Assembly: GCA_000349905.1 (NCBI GenBank)
Contig: KB722770.1
Span: forward strand, 251,998 to 315,997
DNA from: Volvariella volvacea V23
Taxonomy: Eukaryota > Basidiomycota > Agaricomycetes > Agaricales > Pluteaceae
DNA: 64,000 bases
Direction of reading: 5' to 3'
The notes below the pieces were generated by a model that ran no database searches, was not told the DNA's origin, and saw nothing but the letters and a program-made list of their open reading frames with translations. Made by a program: the position numbers and the translations under genes. Positions 12,091 to 23,353 of the stretch are shown piece after piece. The first letter of the stretch is position 1; each line of letters begins with the position of its first letter.

Positions 12091-15000
12091 CTACTCAGCA
12101 TCAGGATCTTGGCCCGTAGCAATATTCCAAGTCCTCTTCATCGCCACCATAGCAGGGTCAGTCGAACCCTCATATTTCCCAAACGAAACGGCCCATAGCG
12201 TCTTCGAGTAGTTTCGAAGGTAGGGTGCATACTGCATGCACCAACCCAAATATGCCCATTCGCATGCCATTTATATCCACACACCGTGTCGATTTCGTGT
12301 TTGCCGTTTTCGAGTCGAGGGGGGAGGGGTTTCGAGTTACGTGTCAGTCAAGTCATAATAATGTGTGCACACAACCCATGCCGTGCCGTTGTTGTTCAAT
12401 CGTGTCCCGTGTCGTGTCAATGTCGTTGATTTGATTGATCATTACGCGGGCCATTTTGTCGTGTGACGCGGCGAGGTTGTCCGAATCCGAGAAGACGCCA
12501 TTGTTTCCATGTTTTTGGGGTACAAAAGGTAAAAAAAAAAGGCGTGAGCGTTTCGCGTCAGCAAGGGCAGGTGAGATGGGAAACCAAAGGCAGCAAGCAC
12601 AAGGCAAGGGCCAAGCTCAAGGCCATGATATTTTTCGCGTAATTAATGCGAAATGGCGATCAGTGATCATGGAAGTGGACACAGGACCCAGGTTCCAGAC
12701 CACCTGCAGAAGTAGATATAAAATAATAAAAGCAAAGCGCTCAACAAGATAGGAAGGAGGACGATCTCTCCTGGACCCCAAATATATTGACACCACCTGG
12801 TCCCGTTTCAAAGGGTAGGGCAGAGGAGAAGGGCCGTTCGAATAGATACCATAGAGACCACAACCGAATCCGCACAACTTAAATGAGCCCGAAAGACACG
12901 GGTCACTCACCGCTCTGCAGAACTGCCTGAACCACCCCCAGGTCTCCCAGGCGTTCCATTCATCGTCGTTCCAATTGGCTCGATTGTGCCAGGCATCTTC
13001 AGTAATAACCGCACGGGTGAATCCATTCGCGCTGAGATTACTTGCCGAGGGTGCAAGACAGGTGATAAACCCTTCCAGCGTGCTCGACAACGCCATCTTC
13101 TGTTCCCGTGTTAGTATAGTGAAGCCCTTGAGGGCAGATGCCAGCGCTGGGTTCTCGGGTGTTTCCTCTATTAACCACTTCAAGTTAGTTCCCAACATCC
13201 AACAACCGGCTCCCACAACCTTACCTTGCCGTCTCGCATCCGCATCAACCTCCATCGAATTAACCTCCGCGCTCGCCATAACCCTCGCCCTCGTATCATC
13301 GTCCTCCTTCCTCAACACCTTGACCTTCCTGCTCGCAACCACAACCCGTCCATTCGCCTTATCCAACGCGCCCTTCAACAAATCCCACTCAAACGCGCTC
13401 AAACTCTTCGAGTTCGCCAGCTCGCCAAGCCTCGTCCCGTTCGCAAACGTCCACGCCACGACGTCGGTCGGATCAACGATCTGGTACTGCATGAGCTTGT
13501 CAAACACAATCCCGACCATCTGCCGGTTGTATTTCCAGAACGAGGCTGCTGCGGTAAGAATGTCCACTTTGGCTTCTGTGCTTCCGGTGCCTATACCGCT
13601 AGCCGTGGTCCCCCTCCCTCCCCCTCCAGCGCCATTCGTCGCCGTAGCGCTTCCGCCAGATCCCATAGAAATATGCCTCAACAACGGCAAGTACCTCTCG
13701 ATCGCATTGAGCAAATGGGAGAACGACCTAGACCCGATGTGCAATAGCGACTGAACAACAATAGACCGGACGATGCTGTCCACGTTAACGTGACCGCCAT
13801 CTTCAGAAGCCTCAAGGGACGATCTGAGGGTGTCCAAATACGAGATAACGTCTTCTGCTTTTGCACGTCCACGAAAGCGGTTTAGGACCTCTTGTGCGGC
13901 TTCATAATGTAAACGATCTGGCAATTCATATCAGAAATAAAAGGCAAGAATTGAGTGATAGGAGTTGAAGGAACGAGGAGCGACCATCAAGGGTTAGCGT
14001 GATTCCAGATCCAGAACAAGGGCACAAACACAAGGAGAATGGTAGGAAGCGGAGTCTGGGGGTTTGAGAACGAAGAAAGAGGAAAGAGGAAGGAAGGGGG
14101 GGAGAGATCGAGGGGGTATATACAAAACAAAACCCCCAACTTACTTGGATCGTCATATTCAAAATCAGGCCCAGGTGCTTGTTCAGGAATCGTCTGAGCG
14201 TCCGGTGATTGTAAGGCCTCAGGAAGGGTTTTGAGAATCCGTTCGTGGTAGGCCAATCTGATTTCAAATTCAACGGCTCGACGCATGAAACACCGACGAG
14301 GGTGTTGTGTGGTCAAGGCAAGATCGGGGACCCTATAATATTCATATGGTCAAGTCGAGTCAGTTCCATGTGGTTTAATTATCCGTTTCATATGAGGAAA
14401 GAAGAGGTAAAAGAGCGGGTGGCGTGGTGCTCGCGCGCGTGCGAAAGCACGCATAGAAGCCAGAAGAGAACATCAAGAATGAAGAGAACGATCACCCATT
14501 CCTGGCTAACCACGTTGGGGAAGGCCAGGCAGAAAGTGAGGGGAGACCGAGTGTGTGTACAAGGTTGCGCGCTCGAGATTGAAACGCCGCCAAGTCAAGA
14601 CTTGGGAAAAAGAAACTCACCATTCTCTCCAAACCCATTGGAAGCCAAAATTACTCATATGAACGGCAAACCATTCCGCAAACCTTCTCGCACCTTCCAC
14701 GTCCAAGCCGTCTGAAAGCGAGTTGTATAACTTGCGAATCGACTTGCCGACTGCTGGGCCCACTGTGGACGGGGACAGCTTGCACAGCTCGGTAATAAGG
14801 CCAATGTAATAAATAGACTTGTGGTTCGCTTCAGGGAGGAAGAGATAGGCTCCTAAAACAGTCTAGTGAGGAGATAAAAATCCAGCCCCGCGAGTTTTGT
14901 GTCAATAAACAACCGAGGCATCAAAAGGCCTCCAGTTGATTTGGCCGTAATATATTAATTAGGGAAAGCGCACCTCGATAATAGTGCTTTCAAGCTGCCA

Positions 15001-16829
15001 ATCTTTCCCCGGCACAGGGTCAAACTCACCCATAAGAGTTGATTTTGGTTTGAAAGTCCCAGGCAAAGTCCATTTGGGGTACTCCAACAGCAACCGGGAG
15101 CATTCTTTCCGGTTCACTTCAAAGATATCAATGATATCCAGTAGTGCGGTTCGAACCGCATAGCCTGCAGGCAAGGTGGGACTTGGGGAGATCTGGGGTG
15201 AAGATGCGTCTGTTGATTAGCTGAACAATGCCGAGATTTCTCAAAGAGGGCGAAGGATAAGGGGGGTTGAAGGGGGTGAGGTGGGGTGTTGGAAAGGGTG
15301 GATGAATTGTTTTGATACAGAATGACTTGCCTCGTTGTCAAACAGCCGGAGTTGATACTCTGGCCATTCTTCTTTTTTAACTTGGGCGTCTTCTCCACTG
15401 TCCGTTGAGAGTCCATCAAGTTCTATAACCTCGGGTGGGACGAGAACTTGTGGCAAATTAAACGGTTCGAATCTGGATGGATCCAAGGGCGGATAGTCGA
15501 TATATGGNNNNNNNNNNNNNNNNNNNNNNNNNNNNNNNNNNNNNNNNNNNNNNNNNNNNNNNNNNNNNNNNNNNNNNNNNNNNNNNNNNNNNNNNNNNNN
15601 NNNNNNNCCGTGGAAAGCCGTCAATAGGAGGTGCAAAATCAGCCTCATCGAGTGCTCTTAGAGTGGTTAGAAGCGTGTCTAGAAGCTGGAATTACGAGAT
15701 GATCAGAAACCCAGTTGACATCGGACAATGTGCTAAAGCAAGGATACTAACTTCATCCGCATTTTCGACAGGCACAGGCTCTTCATAGAATTTCGCCGAG
15801 GGTTGAACCAGCCATTTGGTGCTGGCAGTTGTCTCGTTGAATGCTTGGATAGCATCAATAATCTCGGAGACGTTTGTGCCCGAAGTTTGCTTCAAAATGG
15901 GACCACCCTAGATCCAGTGAATGGGGATGTCGTGATCAGTGGATGAGAATGGGATAAGCAACTTGATCTGGGTTCGCTTACAATCATAAGACCCTCGGCC
16001 GCACAAAGTGCAGCGCGTTTGGCACGACCATAAGAAACACCAAACTCATCAAAGACAGCAGTGAAAGCCTGCAGTAAGGCAAATAGTGACTCTGGCGAAA
16101 TTAAGTTGGCCACAGTGAGATGGGCGAAGAAGTGGATCTACGATGTGGCAACGCGTGCCGTGGCATGATTCTTAGTCCATAGCATGAGATAGAGGAAATG
16201 GGGAGGACATACACATAGACGAGTCTCTCTCCAAGCCTGTTTATCCAGATACGCCTGGAAGCCCTTCCAGAAGTCTTCGAGGATCTGTCGGCCAATGGGA
16301 GGACCCATCCCGCTGAAATCCACGACGTCGTACAACAGGCGTAGCAATTCGGCATAGAATGGTATCTTGTACGGCTGCTCCGTCACCCTAAAAACCCGTG
16401 TGAGCTAGCTGGCGTGCCAGAAATGAAGCTGCGGCGGACGCACGCTACACGAAAGGCCTCTGACAGAGCGGACAGGTTGAGTGGGAGCTGGTCGCGGATG
16501 TCCTTTTGAATTCGGGGAAGTTCTTCAACAACATCCTAGATTGCAGAGCGCGTGTTTGCGTCGAGGCGGGCAGTTCATTGATGGGGAAATTGAATTATGG
16601 CATCAACGGAGCTGGGAGAAGGAAACTGCTCACCACTTCCCCTAATTTTATGATTGCAGTCCTTATTTTGTCTTCCCATGTTTCGACGACTGGGCGACGC
16701 TCTTCAATGTCGTCTAGAACATTTTTTATGTCCAAAGAATGGTTCCCGTTGGCTACTGCCCGGCAAAACAGCATGGAGTTCAGCCTTACCTCTGTATCGC
16801 CTTCGGTAGCCACCACGTTGGTAACTCAT
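12091..16829 (-). CDS. CBC1: Nuclear cap-binding protein large subunit (CBP80/NCBP1)
   Basis: CBP80 forms the nuclear cap-binding complex with CBP20 and recruits ARS2 and export/decay factors. Thirteen exons fit: 16829-16790, 16713-16634, 16535-16444, 16387-16213, 16137-15982, 15907-15752, 15685-15331, 15192-14974, 14862-14621, 14332-14145, 13917-13225, 13167-12911, 12231-12091. The start MSYQRGGYRRRYRG is typical. Three MIF4G-like regions are recognisable: EQPYKIPFYAELLRLLYDV with FWKGFQAYLDK and FFAHLTVANLISPES; LPEANHKSIYYIGLITELCKL with RRFAEWFAVHMSNFGF; and IERYLPLLRH with FWKYNRQMVGIVFDKLMQYQ. It ends near YAPYLRNYSKTLWAVSFGKY. Intron 7 is GC-AG, exon 7 contains a 100-N gap, and the last intron is 679 nt. 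Divergent from the PPR-like gene across 368 bp. Confidence 0.93.
15508..15607. other. CBC1: 100-N assembly gap inside CBC1 exon 7
   Basis: Exactly 100 N, a conventional placeholder size. The coding frame before it (26 complete codons of exon 7) and after it (59 complete codons) both sit at phase 0, so the true missing length should be a multiple of three, not 100. Confidence 0.95.
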
Positions 16830-17197
16830 TGTCGGTCAGTGCTAAGACTCGCTTGAGACAAATGCAAGGATTACAACAAACAAAAACTGTGTTGTCGTCG
16901 TTGCGGACAGTGCAGACGATGACTGGACTGTCGAGAAATTCGCGGCAAACCGACCGCGGGTTTTGAACCAGCTGTGGCTCACGTGACCCGAGACGTTTTT
17001 GACCGACAACTCGACTCGTGCAAAACTCCCAACTGCCTCGACGCCGTTGCTCACGACGTCGGCGCTCATCCTCCAAGGCTTGTCGGCGCAACTCTCTGGC
17101 ATCTGCGTGGTCGTCAGCTCTGCGCTCGCGGTGGTGAGTTTTCCGCCATTTGGCAACCCAGCACGACTGACGCCTCGTGTGCAGTTATGCTGAATTC
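16830..17197. promoter_or_regulatory. Shared bidirectional promoter, CBC1 / PPR-like gene
   Basis: The ATG of CBC1 (minus, 16829) and that of the PPR-like gene (plus, 17198) are 368 bp apart and divergent. Just before the plus-strand ATG a GTGAGT at about 17131 and a GTGCAG ending at 17183 could bound a 5' UTR intron; that is a guess from splice motifs only. Confidence 0.5.
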
Positions 17198-20176
17198 ATG
17201 CGATGTAACTGGTCAGTAGCAACCAGGATAGCGTTCGGCAATCTCAAGACCTCCAACGCCCGTCTTGCCGTCCAAAGATCCTCCACCCGAGTCCCCCTTC
17301 CTACGTGCTCGTCATCATTCACGTCCTCTGCTGTTAAAATCCGCGCAGCAGAGGTTGTCAACTCACCTCACCCGCCCCTCACCTCCACTCACCTATCAAC
17401 CACCTCTCCGCAAGCCGAGCTCACTCCAGCTCGAATTTCACGCGCCGCAGCTCAGGCCGTTCGTCTATCAATCCAACAACAATCACTCACAGATGCCTAC
17501 ATCATAGTCAACTCAATTTTCCGCGCCTCCCATCCCTCCAACTCCTCTTCGGGTCCCGCGCAACCACCCAAATCCTCTCGCACTTTGCGACTCCAGAAGG
17601 ACTTCGCTGAATTCACATCCCTCTTCGGCAGAGATGTTTCCCCACGACTTTCTTCCCATGCTCTTCTGCACGGTCTTGTGCGTATGGGTCTATCCAGAAA
17701 GGCGTTTAAACTGGCCAAATTGATGATGGAAAACGGGGTACCCGTTCGCAATCGGACACTGGAGACGGTCGTTCGGACCCTCGTCCCTCTACCCTCTACT
17801 CCCTCGACCGTCCTAAACTACGCACCAATACGAAGTTCCCCACTATCCAAGGCCAATACTGAACAGGGACCAAATAAGATCAGACCAGCCGAGATAGAGC
17901 ACGAAGGAACACGATATGCATTAAAGTTGGTCATGCTAGCGCGGAAGACCCGCGGACCGGGATCCGATGATCTGTTAGACCTTCTGATATGCGCTTGCAT
18001 CATCAACGGGGAAATCATCATAGCTTCACTGCTCTTCGGGTTTCTGGTCAAGGACCTGCGGCATAAAACACCACCAGTTTGCGCGGAAAACTTTGCCCAA
18101 GAGGGCGACAATTCTGCTACCCGGAGCACACAGTTCAAGGGCCTAGGGGCGATGAGAAAATTAGATTCCCCAATGGAAGCGATCCTTGCAAGGATAAACG
18201 ATGCATTGATAGACGACTCTATAACCACCAATCCCGAATCGCGTCGAACCGTCCTCCAAGCGTTGGCAAACCTTGCAAACCATCTGGACCACCGTCAGCT
18301 CTCCACCACCCGCCTCGCTGCTCTTATAAAGACGCTGTATAATTGCCCGCGGTTCGACGACGACGACCTGGTCACAGTCCTGAACCGCCATGGACGAGTG
18401 AAGGTGGTCAAGGCGTACGAGCACTTTAATGATGTGCTTGTGAGGCTTATTAAGAACTTACCATCCCATCCACCGATACCGTCTCCGCCCACGTCCACAA
18501 CCAAGAACACGCGACCCTGCCACTGGCCAGACCGACTAGTCCCACTAGACAGGGCAACATACAACAGTCTCCTCCATTACGCTCTCAGGCACCGACTTTC
18601 CATCCAGATGGCGGAGGCTATAATAGACCATATGACCACCAAACGCCATCAGCCCTTATCCCCTGATACAGCCACATTCAACATCCTCATTCGATCTGCT
18701 ACGCTCCTCCGCAACCAAATTCTATCAGACGGGGTCCTGTCCATGATGAAACAGTCTATCAAAGCTGCCACAGCAGCTCCGCCTCCCGCCCTACCGACCC
18801 AAGACGCCTCATCTACCAATCCCAATTCCACCTCAGCCCCCACCCCACCAGCTCCCATCCTCCCGGTCCACGCAGACGCATACACCATAAGCTCCTACAT
18901 AACCCACATAACCTCCACCGGCAGCCCGCACCTCGTTCTCCCCATCCTCGCCTCCCAGTTCCCCTCCTTCCTCTCCCCCCTCCTCCCCTCAGGATCCTCC
19001 CCCACTCACTTCTCCCAAGACAACCCGCACCCCGTCAACGCCCACAGGCACAAAACAGCCCGGCGCCTCGCCAACCGCGAGTGGGCACGCACAGGCGCCC
19101 GCCTCGGCCCCTACTTCTTCACCACCGTCCTGAACGCGCTGACGAAGGCTAGGATATACATGCTCGTTCAGCGGGTGTGGAGCCTGGCCGTGTCGAGCGA
19201 GCGGTACAGCTGGACTGAGGACGCGCGTCGACGGGATGGGGTTGAAGAAGGGTGGGTGTTGCCCATCCAGGCTTATACGATCGTCATGCAAGCGTTCGAG
19301 CAAGAGGGCAAGGAGAAGGAGAAGCTCTTCAGGGAGCTGGGCAAGAAGATCGAGCGCATGGACACGTTGTCTGCACAGGAAAGCGTCAAGGCGAGGAGGG
19401 CGTTGATGCGGCTGATCCGGGCGAGGTCGCTCACAAAGTGGGGGCAGTATCTGGACAAGTATTGGGCGAGATACGCGCATGTGTCGCCTGTGCTGGCGAG
19501 GAGGCTGGTCATCAAGCTCTATCGCGTTTTGAAGCATCGCGCGGCGAACGTGCAAGGCCTGGAAGACAAGAAGGGCAGTGAGAGACGGCGCCTTGTTCGG
19601 CTGAAGAAGATGCATCTGTACCCGGATACGCGGCTCTTCAATGCCGCCATGAAGGCGGTTTTGCCTCGCGAGGTGGTGGACCGGGTTCCTTCTACGTCAG
19701 CGGCTCCTCATGGGTCTCAGAACCGCACAACCAAGTCAGCACGTCCCTCGTTATCAGAGTACCAAAAAGAATACAAATCCCTCCGGTCCGCATACGTCAA
19801 CGACGGCATGACGCCTTCGCCACCCCACATCCCCCTACTCCGCGAGGTGACCTCTGATCTTTTGGACGTCGGGTACGATCTCCCCGTTGGTCTACGCTCC
19901 AACTTTGTCGGTACAGAAGTCGGGGCTTCCATGATGGTGTCAGATTCAACAGAGGGCAAAAAGGCGAAAAAGGAAATTTTAAGTGGTATTCCGACTAGAC
20001 CCTATGCGTATCCTGTGCTGTGCGGTCGTAGAGCTGGAGCAAGACAGAAAAGTGAAGAAGCGTTTTATCTGCCTACATGGAAAACGAGAGGGTTGCCTGT
20101 TAGGCGGAAGTCGAGGGCACGGAGGGCACGCGTGTACGGATATACACATAGACAAATGCACATGAGAAGTAGTTAA
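17198..20176 (+). CDS. Mitochondrial pentatricopeptide-repeat-like protein, 992 residues
   Basis: A single long exon. The ATG at 17198 is chosen because the reading frame upstream has no other ATG. The N-terminus (MRCNWSVATRIAFGNLK) is rich in Arg and hydroxylated residues and lacks acids, as expected of a mitochondrial presequence. Helix-pair repeats of PPR type are visible, the clearest near residues 448-500 (RATYNSLLHYALRHRL, then DTATFNILIRSATLLRNQI), and another near residue 150 (ALLHGLVRMGLSRKAFKLA). The C-terminus is basic (RRKSRARRARVYG). PPR proteins bind organelle RNA; the specific target cannot be read from this sequence. It converges on a mitochondrial translation factor with only 112 bp between the stop codons, which supports but does not prove an organelle role. 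No ortholog name is claimed. Confidence 0.8.
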   Translation: MRCNWSVATRIAFGNLKTSNARLAVQRSSTRVPLPTCSSSFTSSAVKIRAAEVVNSPHPPLTSTHLSTTSPQAELTPARISRAAAQAVRLSIQQQSLTDAYIIVNSIFRASHPSNSSSGPAQPPKSSRTLRLQKDFAEFTSLFGRDVSPRLSSHALLHGLVRMGLSRKAFKLAKLMMENGVPVRNRTLETVVRTLVPLPSTPSTVLNYAPIRSSPLSKANTEQGPNKIRPAEIEHEGTRYALKLVMLARKTRGPGSDDLLDLLICACIINGEIIIASLLFGFLVKDLRHKTPPVCAENFAQEGDNSATRSTQFKGLGAMRKLDSPMEAILARINDALIDDSITTNPESRRTVLQALANLANHLDHRQLSTTRLAALIKTLYNCPRFDDDDLVTVLNRHGRVKVVKAYEHFNDVLVRLIKNLPSHPPIPSPPTSTTKNTRPCHWPDRLVPLDRATYNSLLHYALRHRLSIQMAEAIIDHMTTKRHQPLSPDTATFNILIRSATLLRNQILSDGVLSMMKQSIKAATAAPPPALPTQDASSTNPNSTSAPTPPAPILPVHADAYTISSYITHITSTGSPHLVLPILASQFPSFLSPLLPSGSSPTHFSQDNPHPVNAHRHKTARRLANREWARTGARLGPYFFTTVLNALTKARIYMLVQRVWSLAVSSERYSWTEDARRRDGVEEGWVLPIQAYTIVMQAFEQEGKEKEKLFRELGKKIERMDTLSAQESVKARRALMRLIRARSLTKWGQYLDKYWARYAHVSPVLARRLVIKLYRVLKHRAANVQGLEDKKGSERRRLVRLKKMHLYPDTRLFNAAMKAVLPREVVDRVPSTSAAPHGSQNRTTKSARPSLSEYQKEYKSLRSAYVNDGMTPSPPHIPLLREVTSDLLDVGYDLPVGLRSNFVGTEVGASMMVSDSTEGKKAKKEILSGIPTRPYAYPVLCGRRAGARQKSEEAFYLPTWKTRGLPVRRKSRARRARVYGYTHRQMHMRSS

Positions 20177-20288
20177 TCAGTTGTGATTATTGCAGTCAGG
20201 ATTTAATAGCAATGCTATGTCGATTAGATTTCTGGTATGTGTATATACAGTTTTCTCACTGCAACATACGCGCACCCGTCGCGCTCGC
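20177..20288. terminator. Convergent 3' ends, PPR-like gene and mtIF-3
   Basis: The stop codons of two convergent genes are separated by 112 bp, so their 3' UTRs probably overlap. No single polyadenylation element is clear. Confidence 0.4.
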
Positions 20289-21209
20289 TCAGGCAAAATC
20301 GTCATCCTCGTCGTCCCTCTCTTTCTCCTTCCTCTCCTTCTTCTCCTTCTCCTTCTCCTCAACCTCCGCCCTTCCTTCCACTCCCTGCAAAAACACGACT
20401 GTCGTCCCTCCCCTAATCTCCCTCCCCTTCCACTCCTTTCCAACCACCTCCCCCTCCCCAACAATAGTCTTCACCCACTCCCCAATCTTCTTATCAATCT
20501 CCTGCCTCGGGGGCAGCGCACTCCCCTTGCGACCGGTGATCACAAAGTCAACTCTGTACCGACTTCCTTTACTCAGCTCATCACGAGCTTTACGCAGCTT
20601 GTGGGCAACATCGGCCTCGCCCGCTCCCCACCGCATCTGCACCTCTTTGTTGACAATCCCCTTTCCTTTGCTCTCTTTGTCGCCCTTCTTGGCCTTATCC
20701 TTTGCCTCCTTCCTCTTCTTGTACTCCTCCTTTGCGTTGACGACCTTGACAATCGGTACCGGGGTCGTCGTCACCAACTCTACGTATTCGTGATTCCGTT
20801 TTATAGAGTCGAGAAGAGCGAAGAGCGACGTGGGCGGATCGAGCTTGCTCGTCAATGGGTTGACAACGTGGACTTCAGTAAAAGGGATATGCTCGTTCCG
20901 GAGCGTGGTGGGTTTCTTTCCTTTCGCCTTGTTCGCGCTCGCAGTGTCCGTGGTGTTGCTACCGGGTGTAGTATGAGCAGTAGTGCGCGATGCACCAGAC
21001 CCCGACCTCGACATGCTGCCCAAAACGCTCGCGATGCCTCCGCCCTTCTTCTCCCGACGACACGTTGTCGAGAACGCACATGCGCCGGCAGCAGGATGCA
21101 CAAGCGCCGCCCCGTGTGCTGCGTGTCCAACTTTTGCGGCTGTTGTTCGTTTTAGTGCTTGTCTGCTCGCAAACGCCGCCGTCCGACTCGTTCCGTGAAG
21201 TATGCTCAT
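20289..21209 (-). CDS. Mitochondrial translation initiation factor IF-3
   Basis: IF-3 binds the small ribosomal subunit and governs start-codon and subunit selection. The start at 21209 opens a presequence (MSILHGTSRTAAFASRQALK) containing a CAFSTTCRREKK cleavage-like site. The N domain follows (LRNEHIPFTEVHVVNP, LFALLDSIKRNHEYVEL, then VPIVKVVNAKEEYKKRKEAK). The C domain shows KEVQMRWGAGEADVAHKLRK and SRYRVDFVITGRKG. The tail is a long charged Lys/Glu/Asp run (EEKEKEKKERKEKERDDEDD), which is unusual for bacterial IF-3 but common in fungal mitochondrial forms. One exon, 306 residues. No interruption is seen. Confidence 0.85.
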   Translation of the reverse strand: MSILHGTSRTAAFASRQALKRTTAAKVGHAAHGAALVHPAAGACAFSTTCRREKKGGGIASVLGSMSRSGSGASRTTAHTTPGSNTTDTASANKAKGKKPTTLRNEHIPFTEVHVVNPLTSKLDPPTSLFALLDSIKRNHEYVELVTTTPVPIVKVVNAKEEYKKRKEAKDKAKKGDKESKGKGIVNKEVQMRWGAGEADVAHKLRKARDELSKGSRYRVDFVITGRKGSALPPRQEIDKKIGEWVKTIVGEGEVVGKEWKGREIRGGTTVVFLQGVEGRAEVEEKEKEKKERKEKERDDEDDDFA

Positions 21210-21553
21210 AGCAGTAGCACCTGTACCTCGAAATGCTATAAGAATATTCGTATTTATTGAACTTATGATTCTGACCCAACATACCTGCTGTATGCATGAG
21301 CATGCTGGCGCAGAAGGACGCCAATGAAATAATTCCCCGGCCCTGGATAGAGCGCTTAGCAAAACAGGGTAATTTCCGATGATCTTGTCCCAATCTGCGT
21401 GAGGCATGCGCACCAATATTCGCCCTTACTCGCAATCACGACGTTAAAATAGGTTACATTGGCTGGGTCACTACCTCGAAATACACTTCTAAGCTAAAAT
21501 GAAAACAGCCAACGACCTGCCTCGTCGTCATTCAAGACTCAAAAAACTCCATC

Positions 21554-22254
21554 TCAAAACCCCTCGCGCAGATCCCACTCCTCAAAGTGCTCACCCAGCT
21601 GCACAAGAAATCGTGACTTCAAGTCCCCAAGCTCACTCCATACCATTGCGCTAAACCCACACAACAAAACAAAGAAGACAAAGTGCCAACACAACGATGC
21701 AAGTCGTCAATGAGTGGAATTCGTATTGAGTTGTCGCATAGGCATAGTACCCCCACATCAAGGCGGGTGGGATCGTGAGGAGCTTGAAGGATGTGCACCA
21801 TCGTCGGAGGTCGTGTTCGTCCAATGGCCCTTATTTCGACCCCGAGTTTGAAGGCCCTCCTCGCAACCAAACATGGGGTCGTCATCAAGGTTCATTTGAA
21901 TGACGCCCCTGACTACGCCGGCGGACAAGGAGATGTGCATTTGCATGAATCCGATGGCCAGGGGGAGGATAACGTCGAACCCAAGGTACACGCCCTCTCC
22001 CATCAAAACGATGGAGCAGGCCGACAGGGAGGAGAGGCATACGAAGGCGAGGACTGCCAACTAATGAATGAGACAATTGGAGGTAAGACCCAATCCGCCC
22101 GGGTCGGGGAGATAATGGCCGCCTACTGCGATATAAAGGTTGCTGAACTGGTTGGAAAGCGGAACATACAATGATGAGTGTCCGCCGCGGTGCACGCAGA
22201 TAGGAAATACATTACCTTCTCTATTTGGCATTTCTCTTCCGTTCCTATTGCGCT
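21554..22254 (-). pseudogene. Decayed four-TM membrane-protein gene
   Basis: Minus-strand sequence reads as four hydrophobic helices, but not in one frame. A first exon (MSAIGTEEKCQIEK, start 22254) can splice to FSNLYIA and then to LAVLAFVCLSSLSACSIVLM, GVYLGFDVILPLAIGFM (two helices). After NLDDDPMFGCEEGLQTRGRNKG near 21835 the reading must shift by one base to continue as PLDEHDLRRWCTSFKLLTIP with a third helix. It must shift again near 21665, in a TTTG-rich run, to end as WSELGDLKSRFLVQLGEHFE and the stop at 21554. The introns needed to explain the shifts would be about 38-40 nt, shorter than any other here (at least 51 nt). I therefore call it a pseudogene; two assembly errors are the alternative. 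No family is recognised. Confidence 0.45.
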
Positions 22255-23353
22255 CATCACTGAGATGGTCGGTTGGGGTGCACTCGAACCTATGGATCTA
22301 CTTTGACTTGGGAATAACGAGATTGGTATGTCGAGCACTAGTACTTCCGGGAACGACTTGACTCATTTTCTTGTTCTGGGGCTGACAGGAGGCTCCCAGC
22401 AAGGTCGGGGTTGAAATCTCATTGTCAAAAAAAGGGGAAGAATCTGAAACTACCGGCGTTGGGGGGTGCAGCTCAAACACAATATTAAATAATGTGGCCC
22501 AACCACCACCAGAACATCATAAAAATCCAGAACAAACGAGATACCCTCCAACTTTCGTCGATCTGATGTAAAGGTGGTTTCATTAGTATTTACGGTCAGC
22601 AGCTGTTTAGCGCCGCGGCTGCGTCATGAGGAGGGGAAGAAGAGAGAGGGGGGGAACAGCGTATGTCACCGAGTCGTAGAAACAAGAATGACGGCTCTTA
22701 ATGACGACTCTTCAGTATATGCAAATCGTGCTAGTAAATCACCCAAAGTTAGAATTTACGATCGCTTTCACTGGCTTTCCTGGGGAACACTCTGAAACCT
22801 GCTGAAGCTTCATAGGCGTCCAACGAGGACACAATCTAGAGGATAAGACCACCTGGCCCGCATCAATACTAGTGGGGCAGGGAGGTAAATCCTGGTCTGA
22901 ACGATCATCAAACGCTAACCCATGAAATTCTATTCACAATCTATCGTGGCGCCCACGCACCCTCTTGCAGCCACTGGAAGTGGTCGGTAATCGTACCGTC
23001 GCGTCGCTCCAATTGCCTCACACCCTACAATCTCCCAACGCCCGGCACTGTATATGCGGCTGGTATAAATACCATGCTCGGGTTCCCTCACTGGCACTCA
23101 GTACGTATACCTTGAGTATGTGTACACTCTCCAAGCCTTGTGAGATGACTTTGCAAGCATAAGTGTCAGAGGGGGGTGACGTGAGATTAAACGACACTAT
23201 TAACCTAACTACAATGTACGTCCTAATAATTAGCGCTATATAAATAACCTAGGTACCGTCTGTGCTCTACTACTAATATCTAATGCATAACGCGTAACGA
23301 AACCTGAATGTCGGGCAACTATACGCGCATTCCGCAAGAATCCGACCTCGGGA
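22255..23353. other. Gene-free spacer
   Basis: About 1.1 kb with no supported coding exon on either strand. A Thr/Pro-rich open frame at 22480-22298 (minus) ends in stops without a splice partner I trust. Nothing else stands out. Confidence 0.5.

Noticed and set aside
17131..17183. Possible intron extending the PPR-like gene upstream
   Set aside because: Splicing would not add an in-frame ATG; the ATG at 17198 remains the start.
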